Shown: positions 26,198 through 35,360 of the stretch, in pieces
Position numbering within the stretch: position 1 is the stretch's first letter
Layout: every line of letters begins with the position of its first letter
Origin: CADCVT01 sp036389155
Lineage (GTDB): Bacteria; Actinomycetota; Thermoleophilia; Solirubrobacterales; Solirubrobacteraceae
DNA: 64,000 nucleotides
Direction: 5' to 3'
Assembly (NCBI GenBank): GCA_036389155.1
Contig: DASVQN010000021.1
Span: 1-64,000 of the forward strand
Notes under the pieces: generated by a model
Seen by the model: only the letters and a program-made list of their open reading frames with translations
Told to the model about the DNA's origin: nothing
The model's database searches: none
Translations under genes and position numbers: made by a program

Positions 26198-27181
26198 GTG
26201 ACACGACATGACCCCGCGGCGGATCGCGCTGCGGTTGCGCTCGTCGCCGCGGGCGGCCTGATGCTCGCAAGTCTTTGGGCACCTTGGGCGCAGGCCACGG
26301 AAGGAATCGTCGTCGTGCCGGGGACGGTCGACGGCTGGGAGTGGTTGACCGGCGGCGTCGACTTCGGGCTCGCCGCCGTCGCCGCGGGGGCGTTGGCCGC
26401 GGGAACCGGTCGTCACGCGGGCCGTCGCAGCGCTCGGTCCCTCGTCGCGCTCGTCGCCGCCTGGGATCATGGTCGGCGCCGCGACTGTTCTTCTCACCGG
26501 CTTCGATGACCGCGACGTGACGGTGGCCCAGCTCGGCACCCCGAAGGCCACGGCGTTCACGCCGTCTTGGGAGGAGGGTCCGCTGGTGATGCTGTCGGCG
26601 CTCGTGCTCGCCGCGATAGGGCTGACGCTCGCAGCGCGCCGGGTGGTGCCCAGCTCGCGCACCTCTGCACGGGCGCTCGTGCTTCTCGTCGCTGCGGCCG
26701 CGCTGGTCGTCGCGACCTTCCTTCGCTGGACCTCGTTCGCCGGCCACATCGAGGTCGATGCCTGGGCCTCTACGCGTGGGCCGACACCGCGCTCGCCCTC
26801 CTGGCGGCAGCCATCGCGCTTGGTGCGACCCTGCGACCGAGCGGGGCGCTGCTCGCGCTGCCCGCCGTCGCCGTCGCTGTCCCGTTCCTCGACGCCGGCG
26901 TCAGCGCGAGCGCGCCGGGCGGAATCTCCGATCGCATCGATGCTGAGGGCTCGCCGATCGGGCCGAGACTGGTGCTCGCGCTCGGTGCCATCGTGATCGC
27001 CGGAGCGGCACTCCGGCGCGGACGATCAGGTCCAGGCCGAGGAACATCGCATAGATCGCACATCGCGGCCGCACTTGAACTCGGAGACGCCGATCGCTCC
27101 CCAGCGCTCCATCTGTCGGAGCTCGAGAGGCGAGTCGACGTGGGTTCCCGAGCGCCGGGCTCTCCGTTAGCCCCCGCGTGA
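26198..27181 (+). pseudogene. Membrane protein with six hydrophobic segments, two frame changes
   Basis: GTG 26198 opens a frame with AVALVAAGGLMLASLWAPWA and a second helix. Near 26460 the conserved reading moves to another frame (MVGAATVLLTGFDD ... MLSALVLAAIGLTLA ... ALVLLVAAAALVVATFLRW). Near 26770 it moves back (LYAWADTALALLAAAIALGA ... LALGAIVIAGAALRRG). At the second site a run of four G appears shortened to three. The reconstructed protein of about 300 residues has alternating helices and short WAPW / DGWEW loops, as in uncharacterised Solirubrobacterales integral membrane proteins. Confidence 0.6.
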
Positions 27182-27318
27182 TCTGAACGAACCTTGCTAG
27201 TCGCTGCCGTAGTGCCTCGTCCCGTGGGGTCATCGCGTCTGGAAATCGGCTGGGATCGAAACTCACAACGGCGTAATGCCCAGGGTCGGTGGACGAGACA
27301 CGGCCGACAGCAGTGGGA
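27050..27318 (-). pseudogene. Unplaced coding remnant
   Basis: On the minus strand, STDPGHYAVVSFDPSRFPDA continues as MTPRDEALRQRLARFVQITRG with normal codon use but no clear start. A further piece (GAIGVSEFKCGRDVRSM) lies downstream in a different frame. It is probably the rest of a frameshifted small gene after 27331-27600. Not recognised. Confidence 0.3.
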
Positions 27319-27330
27319 GCCCGAGAGCCG

Positions 27331-27600
27331 ATCCGCCGGCTGGTTGCCGATACGGACGACCGCAGCCGGCTCGTCCCGTCGCTCGCTCTGGTCCACGTGG
27401 CCGGCGACGAGAGCCTGCAGCTCGGCGTTGCTGGTCAGGCCACGCTCGACCAGAAATGACCGGCCGGTGCCGAGCGGCTTGTCAGTCACCCGCACGACGC
27501 CGTCCACGCGCTGCCCGTAGAGGACGCGGTCGCCCGCGCTGATCGTGTAGCGGCCGAGCCCGATGCGCTGGCCGACGATCGGCTTCGTCGCGTTCGTCAT
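27331..27600 (-). CDS. Small protein following the DUF3072-like gene (end uncertain)
   Basis: ATG 27600 overlaps the preceding gene's stop (TGATG). The protein reads MTNATKPIVGQRIGLGRYTI, then SAGDRVLYGQRVDGVVRVTD, GRSFLVERGL and ELQALVAGHVDQSERRDEPA. It is a beta-rich small domain with a helical end that I have the impression of seeing beside DUF3072-like genes in related elements. The open frame runs far past the natural end, so the given 3' end is an estimate and a frame change near 27330 is likely. Confidence 0.55.
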
Positions 27601-27897
27601 CAGGCCGTCTCCTCCCGGCCCGCCCACCGGGCCGTGCTGCCGAAGCCCTCGACCTCGGTCTCGCACCCGCGCGCTGCGCGCGCCCGGCGGCATATCGTCT
27701 CGGACCTCGCGGCGCTCGCGCCGCCCGTCGGCCGGCGGCGTCTTCTTCACGCCCTGCAGCCGCTCGATCTCGTTCGAGGCGTCCTCGATCGTCTGCGGCC
27801 AGGCGAAGGTCTGTCCGGTGGGCTGCGCGAGGCTGCGCAGATAGTTCAGCTGCTTCGACGTGGGCTTCGAGGCGGCCACCTGGTCGGGCGCCCTCAT
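27600..27897 (-). pseudogene. DUF3072-like protein, frameshifted, paralog of 19216-19506
   Basis: ATG 27897 gives MRAPDQVAASKPTSKQLNYL, RSLAQPTGQTFAWPQTIEDA and SNEIERLQGVKK, matching the DUF3072-like pattern at 19216. Near 27680 the frame changes, and the family's natural tail (EVEGFGSTARWAG) is in another frame that ends at 27600. The gene pair 27897-27331 mirrors the 19216-19760 pair in order but not in its second member. This suggests remains of a second, related transfer module. Confidence 0.65.
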
Positions 27898-28298
27898 TGA
27901 GGGCTCACAGAAGCCGATTCCTGACGCGAACATGCGTTCGTGACATCGCGGGGCTCCCGCTACTCCCGCTTCCAGCGCGCCTTCCAAGGAGCAACGTCCT
28001 CCTCGTTCGCTCCGCGGCGGCCGAACTCGGCACGGTGCAGCTTGAGGACGCTCTCGCCGTCTGCCTCGTCTGGCCTCGCTTCAAAGCCGCCTGCCTACGC
28101 GCCCGCGGCGACGCGATGGCACGCACATTTCGTGCTGGAGCGCCGCGTGTCCGCGCCCGACGCTCAGCTCGCTATGGCAGCGCTGCACCCGAGGGAGGAC
28201 CGTGATCGCGCCACTGCCGTGCAGACGCTCGCGGGGCTCTGCGGCCGTTGAGGTGGCAGGGCCGCCACGCGGACCGTGACGCACGCCTGTGGCCTGGC
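27898..28298. other. Gene-free stretch
   Basis: About 400 bases. Frames on both strands lack starts with binding sites and recognisable domains. No repeat or strong hairpin was noticed. Confidence 0.5.
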
Positions 28299-28967
28299 TC
28301 ACCAACCGGGTTGGCCCTCGAAGAATGACTGGGACCTCGGACCGTGAGGCCCGTGCCAAGCCAGCTTCGTCGGCAGCTTGTGCCTGTCGTTAGTCACGTA
28401 GACGGCCACGTTGTCCACGATCTCGAGATCTTGTTCGGAGCCGTCTCGGAACGTCAGTCGCACGGTCTTCACGTCGTCGCTGGCGACGCCGCCGACGTAC
28501 GCGTGTCCGGGCCGCCACGACAGGCTCGCGGCGAATCCGTCCCTTTCGATGACTTCGAGCGGAGGACATCCGAGGTGCCCTGCAGTGAGAAGGCAGACAG
28601 ATTCCTCGCCGTGGCCGTCCTTCCCGCGGGGGATCAGCCACGCCTCGCCGCGGTCGCCGTTCGCGCGGCGTGCGGAAGCGACGTCCGCGACACCGTCGTT
28701 CAGCAGCGGGGTCTTCTGGAGGGCGTCGGGGATGCGATCACCCGCCGTCCGGGGACGGCGGAGCACCCCGAGCGTACGCGCTGCGGGGTAGCGCGACGCG
28801 CGATCGTCGCGCGCATCGGCGGCAGGCCCGGTCGGGAACACCGGGTCGCTGACCGGAGGTCCGCCGTTCCCCTCGACGTGAGGGGCCTCCTGGCTCAGTG
28901 CGAGCCCGGCGGATGCGCCGACCGCGGCGAGCACGGCGATCCCGAGTGCAATCGAGCGGGTCATCAT
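28299..28967 (-). CDS. Exported protein, second gene of a secreted pair
   Basis: 222 residues. ATG 28967 overlaps the upstream stop (TGATG). A signal peptide (SIALGIAVLAAVGASAGLAL) precedes a mature region with an Arg-rich linker and then a beta-rich domain (GEAWLIPRGKDGHGEESVCL; GFAASLSWRPGHAYVGGVAS; VKTVRLTFRDGSEQDLEIVD; NVAVYVTN). The C-terminal pattern 'V-x-x-D-V-x-x-V-x-L-x-x-x-D-G' recalls exported proteins common in this group. It is translationally coupled to the gene above it. Function unknown. Confidence 0.7.
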   Translation of the reverse strand: MMTRSIALGIAVLAAVGASAGLALSQEAPHVEGNGGPPVSDPVFPTGPAADARDDRASRYPAARTLGVLRRPRTAGDRIPDALQKTPLLNDGVADVASARRANGDRGEAWLIPRGKDGHGEESVCLLTAGHLGCPPLEVIERDGFAASLSWRPGHAYVGGVASDDVKTVRLTFRDGSEQDLEIVDNVAVYVTNDRHKLPTKLAWHGPHGPRSQSFFEGQPGW

Positions 28968-29470
28968 CACGCCTTTCCGTGGCCGTAGATCGTATGGCGG
29001 CCGGTGCCATTGTGATAAACCTGGAGATACGACCAGTCGCCCGAGTCGCCGCAGCCGTTGAGCGCACACGCTCGAGCGAGATTCCAGTCGACCGATCCCC
29101 ACGAGTAGTTCCCGGTCTGGATGTACACGAACACGCCGCCGCCTCCGTCGTAGTCGGCAGAGCCCCAGCCGAACGTGTGCTGGTGTGCGCAGGCCGGCGC
29201 ACTTGCCCCGAGGCAGCTGCCGGGTTCCCAGCATTGCTGCAACGCGCCGCTGCCCGAGCCGTAGATCAGCCCGCAGTTCCACTGCACGTCGAACGTGTAG
29301 CCAGCGCCCGGCAAGCAGCCCTGACCTGAGCACGACCCGCGAGCGTCGGCCGGCCAGGAGACGACAGTGAGGAGCGCGACGAGGGCGACCAGCGCACCAA
29401 GGGCGGCGAGTCTGCGCGGCGGGGCTGCCAGCCTCTGCGCGGCTGGCTCCGGTCCCGTCTGGGTCAGCAT
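28967..29470 (-). CDS. Exported Cys/Trp/Gly-rich protein
   Basis: 167 residues. ATG 29470 has AGGAGG five bases upstream; the open frame extends further without a site. A signal peptide (LGALVALVALLTVVSWPADA) is followed by a mature domain with eight or more Cys (CSGQGCLPG; WNCGLIYGSGSG; GSCLGASAPACAHQHTFG; CALNGCGDSGDWSYLQVY) and a C-terminus HTIYGHGKA. Cys spacing suggests several disulphides. The Trp/Gly/Tyr-rich style resembles the broken protein at 16922-17351, which likewise precedes a second exported gene. Confidence 0.75.
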   Translation of the reverse strand: MLTQTGPEPAAQRLAAPPRRLAALGALVALVALLTVVSWPADARGSCSGQGCLPGAGYTFDVQWNCGLIYGSGSGALQQCWEPGSCLGASAPACAHQHTFGWGSADYDGGGGVFVYIQTGNYSWGSVDWNLARACALNGCGDSGDWSYLQVYHNGTGRHTIYGHGKA

Positions 29471-29699
29471 CACGGCCTCCTTGCTCTCGCCTTGTCCAGC
29501 CGGCGGCGGTGTCATGGACCGCCACGATGGCTCTGACTGGCCACTGTAGTCTGATCGGTGAGAGTCGTCAATGTACTTGGACATCTAGGCCAGACTGAGC
29601 TCACGTGGTGCGCCGGCATCCTGGGCGTGGTTGCCACGCGCTATGAGGGTACTTGGTATAGAAGCCAAGTCGATCTAGAGCCGCGACTTTCGCGGGCGG

Positions 29700-29942
29700 A
29701 TGCCGCGACGTCGCGAGCCGCAGTATGGGATTGGCGAAGCGATCAAGCGCGCTCGTCTCGCGCGGGGGATGACGCAGCGCGAGCTCGCTGATCGTGCCGA
29801 CGGCGACGTCACCTGGCTCTCTCGTCTGGAACGGGGGGGTAATCCGGCGTGGGGGACGATCAAGCGAATCGCAGAAGCCCTCGATATGCGCGTCGCGGAG
29901 CTAGCAGCTATCGCCGAGGAACTCGAAGACAGGTCAGGTTGA
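29700..29942 (+). CDS. XRE-family helix-turn-helix regulator
   Basis: 80 residues from ATG 29700. A single Cro/C1-type domain covers most of the protein: IKRARLARGMTQRELADRAD, then WLSRLERGGNPAWGTIKRIA and EALDMRVAEL. This is the standard five-helix XRE fold, with MTQRELAD as the positioning helix and the recognition helix in DVTWLSRLERG. It stands alone, followed by a strong hairpin. Its targets are not apparent; small regulators of this type often control mobile elements or restriction genes. Confidence 0.9.
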   Translation: MPRRREPQYGIGEAIKRARLARGMTQRELADRADGDVTWLSRLERGGNPAWGTIKRIAEALDMRVAELAAIAEELEDRSG

Positions 29943-30062
29943 TCCGCCCGCGGCGGCGCGCTGGTGGCCCGTCAGTCGCGGGCTCGCCGATGGCCGGCAC
30001 GGCGTCCGGGTCGAAGGTCTCGTCGCTCTTGACCTGGTCGACCATGAGGCCTCCCTGTCAGT

Positions 30063-30085
30063 GGGCCCGCCCCGGGGGCGGGCCC
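30063..30085. terminator. GC-rich hairpin after the XRE gene
   Basis: GGGCCCGCCCC and GGGGCGGGCCC form perfect arms around one G; with a realistic loop the stem is about nine pairs. It lies 120 bases past the regulator stop and before the IS481 remnant. There is no T-run, but GC-rich hairpins without U-tracts are common terminators in actinobacteria. Confidence 0.45.
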
Positions 30086-30246
30086 TTCGCGACCCGTTCG
30101 CACGGCGAAGCCGTGCCATCTCGGGAGCGAGGGCCCCGCGGCTGGGCAGACGGGCTAGCTGTAGAGCCTGAGGAGGTTGTTTCGTCCGGGCCCCTTCGGA
30201 GGCTGGGTGGTGCCAACCACGCCCAACCGTCCGAAGGAGGCGCCGG

Positions 30247-30690
30247 ATGCGGCTGCACGCTAACGCGGCGCTCACTCTGAATCAGCGAAAGAAGATGGTG
30301 TTCTCGGTCGTTGCCGAGCACCGTCCGGTCAGAGAGGTGGCCGCTGCCTTCCAGGTCTCCGAACCGACTGCTCGCAAGTGGATCAAGCGCTTTGTCGGCG
30401 AGGGCGAACGCGGGCTGCTGGATCGCTCGTCGGGCCCCGAAGACGGTCGCGAACCGGACCGCCGCCCAGCGCGTCGAGCCGATCGCCCCGTTGCGGCGGC
30501 TGCGGTTCACCGGTCCGCAGATCGCCGCGTTGCGGCGGCTGCGGTTCACCGGTCCGCAGATCGCCGAGCTGCTCGAGATGGCCGACTCGACGGTGTCGGG
30601 GATCCTCAAGCGGCTGGGGATGGGCCGGCTCGGGCGTCTCGGCCTCCAGCCGCCGGTCCGCTACGAGCGCCAGCGGCCGGGCGAGCTCAT
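30247..30690 (+). pseudogene. IS481-family transposase, 5' fragment with frame change
   Basis: ATG 30247 begins MRLHANAALTLNQRKKMVF, then VREVAAAFQVSEPTARKWIK and GLLDRSS, the N-terminal helix-turn-helix of IS481 transposases. Near 30430 the frame changes and continues VANRTAAQRVEPIAPLRRLR ... STVSGILKRLGMGRLGRLGL ... RYERQRPGEL. The catalytic DDE domain is missing: similarity stops near 30690, where unrelated sequence (an antisense HNH gene) begins. No terminal repeats were identified. A 39-base tandem duplication lies inside. Confidence 0.8.
30489..30566. repeat. Perfect 39-bp tandem duplication inside the IS481 fragment
   Basis: Bases 30489-30527 and 30528-30566 are identical 39-base units, encoding LRRLRFTGPQIAA twice in a row. 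The family normally has one copy. Being a multiple of three, it kept the frame. Replication slippage in a dead element is the simplest explanation. Confidence 0.85.
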
Positions 30691-30699
30691 CCCGGCGCG

Positions 30700-31012
30700 C
30701 TCTACCGCAACAGCACCGAACGCAAACCGGCGTTCCGTCGTCAAGCTCGCCGGGAAGCTCTGGCGGTCCTGGAACTCGACCCCGGCTGTCGCGGATCTCG
30801 TAGAAGTGGCGTTGCTCGTGAATCCACAGCTTGTCCGCGAAGGGTTGGTCAACAAGCGTGCCGAGCTTCTGATTGCAGTCGTGACAGGTCTGCGAGCGCC
30901 TCCAACTTGATCCCAGCGTTTCCGAAATCGGATGCTCGAGCGAAGGCCGGCGCGGTCCGTCGCCGAGGCAGTTGCTGCAGTAGGGGCGGCGGAGCTGTTG
31001 GACGGCGGACAC
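30700..31012 (-). pseudogene. HNH endonuclease, 3' end lost to the IS481 fragment
   Basis: From GTG 31012 the protein reads YCSNCLGDGPRRPSLEHPIS, then ETLGSS and CHDCNQKLGTLVDQPFADKL. This is a zinc-binding C-x2-C ... E-H-P ... C-x2-C-N HNH pattern similar to HNH_5-type nucleases. After about 90 residues (DSRGRVPGPPELPGELDDG) the sequence runs into antisense of the IS481 remnant near 30700, so the C-terminal part is missing. HNH genes of this type are frequent in defence and mobile regions. Likely inactive. Confidence 0.65.
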
Positions 31013-31290
31013 GGAGGCATTGTCTCACGGCATGGGTGATGCCCTACATCGGGATCGACCCCAGGCAGGCGGGCCGCCGCTGCCTGTCGAAGACGAGAAG
31101 CGCTCGGCGTCGCCGCGGTGCAGCGCTCGCTGCTTCGGCACGGGATCCCTCGTGGGTCGTGGGCCTAGATCAGCTCACGCTGAGCACGGCTAGTGCCTGC
31201 GTGCGCTGACGGTCAGCTCGCGTCCAGCGCTACGTCCCGCCGCGCGAGGTTGTGCGGGGGCTTGAGAGCCCTCACGCGACGTAAAGCAAT

Positions 31291-31518
31291 ATGCAGGCGG
31301 ACGGACCCACGGACGATTTGCTTACGGCAGACGAGGTCGCTGCGATGCTCCGCATGAAGCGTGCGTGGGTCTACGCAGAGACCCGCCGCGGCTCGCTCCC
31401 GCACGTTCGACTCGGCCGCTACGTCCGCTACCGGCGCAGCGCAGTGGTCGCTTGGGTCGAGAGCATTGAGCAGGGGGCGAGAACCGCGCGGCACGCGCCT
31501 TCTCGTCGGGTGGCCTGA
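31291..31518 (+). CDS. AlpA/excisionase-like DNA-binding protein
   Basis: 75 residues from ATG 31291. The domain DLLTADEVAAMLRMKRAWVY then AETRRGSLPHVRLGRYVRYR is the winged-helix HTH_17 (excisionase/AlpA) signature, with L-x-x-x-E-V-A-x-x-L and the G-R-x-x-R-Y wing. It lies 26 bases upstream of the tyrosine integrase gene, the usual arrangement of an excisionase (Xis) with its integrase in actinobacterial elements. It would bind the attachment site and direct excision. Confidence 0.85.
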   Translation: MQADGPTDDLLTADEVAAMLRMKRAWVYAETRRGSLPHVRLGRYVRYRRSAVVAWVESIEQGARTARHAPSRRVA

Positions 31519-31544
31519 CCCGATCACGCCGGCCGCCCCCCGAC

Positions 31545-32794
31545 ATGCCTCGACGACGCGCCCACGGAACCGGTCACCTTTACGAGAAGAGCGGCACGTT
31601 CTACGGCCGCTGGCGAACGCTGGACGGGCGACAGCTCAACCGTAAAGTGGCGCCATTCGGAAGGCGGGCAGCCGAGAGGGACTCACGCGGCCACAGGCGG
31701 AGCGCGAGTTCCGTCGGATGCAGGACGAGGAGGATCGGCGTCCTCGGCCCGCGCGCGAGCGGCGCGCCACACCCTGGACGACGCCGCGGACTCGCTGCGT
31801 CGAGAGCTCGCGCTCCGCGGCTCGCGCAGGTCGTACCTGCAGAACTGCGAGTCGATGCAGCGCATCCACCTGAGCCCGTCGTTCGGCGATCGGCCGCTCG
31901 AGAAGATCACGACGTCGCACGTCGAGGCCCTGGGCGCAGACATGCTCGAGGCCGGCAAGTCACCGAAGACGGTGCGCACGCGCTCAGTCCCTGCACTCGG
32001 TGTTCGAGCACGCGATCGCGAAGCGCTGGGTTCGCGAGAACCCGGTGCGCCAAGCGGCGCGGCCGAAGAAGAAGCGGGCGACCGACGCGAACCCGGATCT
32101 CCAGTTCCTCACGGTCGACGAGCTCGATGCCGTACTCCGGGCGGTCCCCGACGAGGTCGTACGCCGGCAACCGAAGCCCCACGGCAAGGGGAGACAGGGT
32201 CCGGCGCCGCCTCCGCCGTCGGACGTGCTCGGGCCGGTCCTACGCGTGCTCATCCGCATGGCAGCGATGAGCGGGCTTCGGCAGTCGGAGCTCCTCGGCC
32301 TGCGCTGGCGCGACGTCGACTGGCGAGCCCAGCGGATCCGCGTGCGCAACACCTTCGTCCGTGGCGAACACTCCGGCGAAGGGAAGTCGGATCTCTCGAC
32401 GTCGCGGTCGGTGCCGATGGCGACGGAGGTCGCACGCGAGCTCGAGCGCTGGTCGCAGAGGACGACCTTCCGCGGTCCGGACGACCTGGTGTTCGCGCAC
32501 CCGCGGACCGGCAAGCCGCTCGACAGGACGAAGGTGACCCGTCGCTTCCAGCGGGCGTGCCGAGACGCCGGCGTGCGCGTCATTCGCTTCCACGACCTGC
32601 GCCACACGTTCGGCACCCATCTGGTGGCGAACGGGACGGCGCTGCGCCGCGTGCAGGAGTGGCTCGGGCACGCCGACGCGAAGACGACGCAGATCTACAC
32701 GCACTACGCGCCGAGCGAGCACGAGGTCGCCGAGGTCGACGCGGCGTTCTCGCGCGGCGACGGCGATGCCCAGGACGGGCCGGTCGTGGAGTGA
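31545..32794 (+). pseudogene. Tyrosine integrase with three frame changes
   Basis: ATG 31545 gives an integrase-like N-terminus (GHLYEKSGTFYGRWRTLDGR). The frame then shifts near 31650 (GTGGCG where GTGGGC is expected), near 31760, and near 31981. The core-binding domain is visible as LTRPQAEREFRRMQDE, LRRELALRGSRRSYLQ and HSVFEHAIAKRWVRENP. The catalytic domain is intact in the last frame: MAAMSGLRQSELLGLRWRD (first Arg), HDLRHTFGTHLVANG (H-x-x-R), WLGHADAKTTQIYTHYAP (His and catalytic Tyr). Three disruptions make this either a dead gene or a badly sequenced one. Confidence 0.85.
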
Positions 32795-32966
32795 ATGAAG
32801 GTGGCGGAGGCCCGGATCTCTGCATGTCGCCGGATCCGCCTGATCGGCTCGACGGCTCGCATTGGCCGCCATTGTCAGTAGGCGCTTGCCGGCGAAGCGT
32901 CGGTCCACGCCTCCGCGACGTGGAGCGGCGACGACGCGTGATCTCGCCCCCTCAAACCACTTGGGC

Positions 32967-34480
32967 ATGCAGACTCAGCATGTGCAACCCGTCGACGACA
33001 TTCCGCCTCGAGCTCTCGGCGGCTACGACGGCGTCGACCTTTGGACGCTGAGAGTCTGGAACGTCTCGTCGGTGCACGAGCAAGTTTTCGCGTCGCTTCA
33101 CGAGCGCCTCCACCATGAACTGCAGAGCTCAACTCTGTGGGGACTGCTGACACGGTTCTCGGATGACTTCCTACGCGACTCGCGGTATCGCCAGTCGGCC
33201 AGGCTGCTCTTCTGGATCGGCGTGCTCCGATCGCAGCTCGTACACGAGGTCTACGCCACGACACTTGCCGCCGGCATGGACCCCGACTATGTCGCGGTAC
33301 TGGATGCCAACCCGGAACATCGCGCGCACCGAGAGCGCGGCCTGCGGCTTCTCGGCTCCAGCCAGTCCTCGTGGGCTCATGATCGGTACCTCATCGACGC
33401 GCTCCTGCGCGCCTGTATGAATGCGCCGGGCCTGGTCCGATTAGCCGGTCGGATGCCGGACATCCGGGCCGCCGATCTGGACGCCGTCGCCTGCCGTCCC
33501 GATGAGCGCCTGGAGCGCTTAGAGCGAGCCGACCTGATGCCGCTTCGCGACCTCATCGAGACGCCTCCGGCATCTGTCGCCGAACTCCGTGACCTCCACG
33601 ACCGGGTCGCATCAGCCCTACCGCCGGGCGTCCTTGAAACGGCGACGTCCGACGAGATCCGCGGTGCCATCTCGCGCTCACCGACCGCGCCCGTGAAATC
33701 CTGGGACTCGACATCGAGATCGACGAGGTACGCGCCGACGCGGCGATCAACGACCTCGCCGAGATGCAGCGCGAGCGAATCGAGCTGCATCAGGAACGCC
33801 TTCCCGCGCAGGTGGTGAGCCTGGAGGAGGCTGGGAGGCAGCCGAGCCGATTCATGCGCGATCACGGAGGCGTCGGGCCTCACGTGCTGATCATCTGGCT
33901 GCGGCCCGACGTCCTCGCACGCCAAGTGAGCGGGTTCATCGCGAGCGGCGACCGATACGTCCTCGGCTTGCAGGCGGCTGACAGTGACGAGAACGGCCGC
34001 GAGATCGTTCGCTTGGCTCTGACGGAGGCAACCCAGGATCCCTCGGAGCTGGCGGCCGCGTTCACGAAGGTCGACACGCTGATCCTCACGACGCTGTCGA
34101 GCCTCACCGATGCGCCGCCAGATGCGCGCTTCGCAGGTCCTCAGGACCTCTTCGTCTTGGTCGACCTCCCCCCGGTCGAGGCAGTGCGACACGCCGCTGC
34201 AAGTGGGTCCGTCCGGTGGGCGCGGTTCGAGATCGGCGGCGACCGCAAGCTGAAGGGCATCGTGTGGGTCGTGGATGCACTGCCGGGCGTCGTGCATCTG
34301 CACATCGCCTCGGAGACCGCACACGTGATGCTCACGAGGTGGCTAGACGCGCAACCCGCCGAGCACGCCATCGCCGATCCTGACGTGCTTCGATCTCGGC
34401 TTCCGCGAATCGATGCTGTCATCCAGCACGTCGTAGCCTGTTGGTACATCATCGAGCGTCAAGATCGGCGCGATGACTGA
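32967..34480 (+). pseudogene. Unknown protein of about 500 residues, one frame change
   Basis: ATG 32967. The N-terminal part is helical (WNVSSVHEQVFASLHERLHH; RLLFWIGVLRSQLVHEVYAT). Near 33673 one base seems missing (CGCTC for CGCCTC), and the protein continues as LTDRAREILGLDIEIDEVRA and ELHQERLPAQVVSLEE. An alpha/beta C-terminal domain follows (HVLIIWLRPDVLARQVSGFI; RYVLGLQAADSDENGREIV; DLFVLVDLPPVEAVRHAAA; KGIVWVVDALPGVVHLHIA). It overlaps the next gene by eight bases. I do not recognise it; position behind an integrase and before SIR2-TPR suggests mobile-element cargo. Confidence 0.6.
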
Positions 34481-35081
34481 AGCTCCTCTGTCCCAGCTCG
34501 ATGGTCCACTCGACGCAAGAGTTGCGGTGGACCGCGAGGGGCTCCTCCGCCTTCACTCCGAGCTACGTGTGGAGGCACCGTTCGAAGACTTCGAGCTTGT
34601 CGTACTTCAGGCCGCCGCAGCCTCAGTCGAGGTCGACCGGTTCGCACTCCGGGTTGGGCACTGGCGGATCGACATGCCGCGTCGCCTCCTGCAGACATCC
34701 GTCGCGACGGGCGTCCTCGCTGCGGGGATCGCCGCGGGCGGCGTGTCGAGCGTTCCGGTAGCCGTCTTGGCTGTGGTTCTCCCGTTCCTCGTCGATATCG
34801 ACCGGATCGAACTTCGGGCGCGAGATCGAATCGTCCTCGGCCGGCTCCGCGATCTCGACGCACGTGGGGGCGATCCTGAGGCGGCATATCGCCGACTTCC
34901 CGAGGATCTGAGGAAGCAGCTCACGCTCATGGAGTTCGCCGACGTCTGGGATCGTTTGATTGAGGCAGGAGAAATCGAGCCGGACGGACCGAACGAGCGA
35001 GCCCGCTGGAAGTTGCCGCCGCAGCGTGGGCCACGGGACGATCCCGATGACCCGCGGTACTTGCCGCGACCGCCGGCGTAG
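34473..35081 (+). CDS. Unknown protein with central membrane helices
   Basis: 202 residues, ATG 34473 overlapping the previous stop, so the two genes are translationally coupled. An N-terminal soluble domain (DREGLLRLHSELRVEAPFED; FALRVGHWRIDMPR) is followed by a hydrophobic pair (VATGVLAAGIAAGGV; VPVAVLAVVLPFLVDI). A basic helical region (ELRARDRIVLGRLRDLDAR) and a winged-helix-like C-terminus (EFADVWDRLIEAGEIEPDG) close it. A membrane protein paired with a larger soluble partner, next to a SIR2-TPR gene, is reminiscent of two-gene defence modules, but no motif proves that. Confidence 0.65.
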   Translation: MTEAPLSQLDGPLDARVAVDREGLLRLHSELRVEAPFEDFELVVLQAAAASVEVDRFALRVGHWRIDMPRRLLQTSVATGVLAAGIAAGGVSSVPVAVLAVVLPFLVDIDRIELRARDRIVLGRLRDLDARGGDPEAAYRRLPEDLRKQLTLMEFADVWDRLIEAGEIEPDGPNERARWKLPPQRGPRDDPDDPRYLPRPPA

Positions 35082-35360
35082 CAACCTCACAAGGTTGAGG
35101 GCGCCGACGCGACCAAACTTCAAAATCGGGCCTTCCTGCGGTCGAAACGGCCCGAGGCCTCGTTCCAAGGTTCGACTTATGCTCAGTTGGGGAGCCGGCG
35201 GCGTGGTTTGTCCTCGTGCGATGGGACTGGTAACACCGCAGCTCCGCTCCACGGGTCAACTCCGTGCCCGCGCACCCTGTGTGCCGCGCGCGCGAGCGGC
35301 TCGACCGTAAACAGTTCGGCAGGGAGCGATCCGCAGTTGGGTCTGACGTACGGTGCGACG

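Noticed and set aside
35250..35290. T-arm-like hairpin CACGG-GTCAACT-CCGTG upstream of SIR2-TPR
   Set aside because: The loop does not match the conserved TTCRANY of tRNAs, and no acceptor or anticodon arm can be drawn around it.
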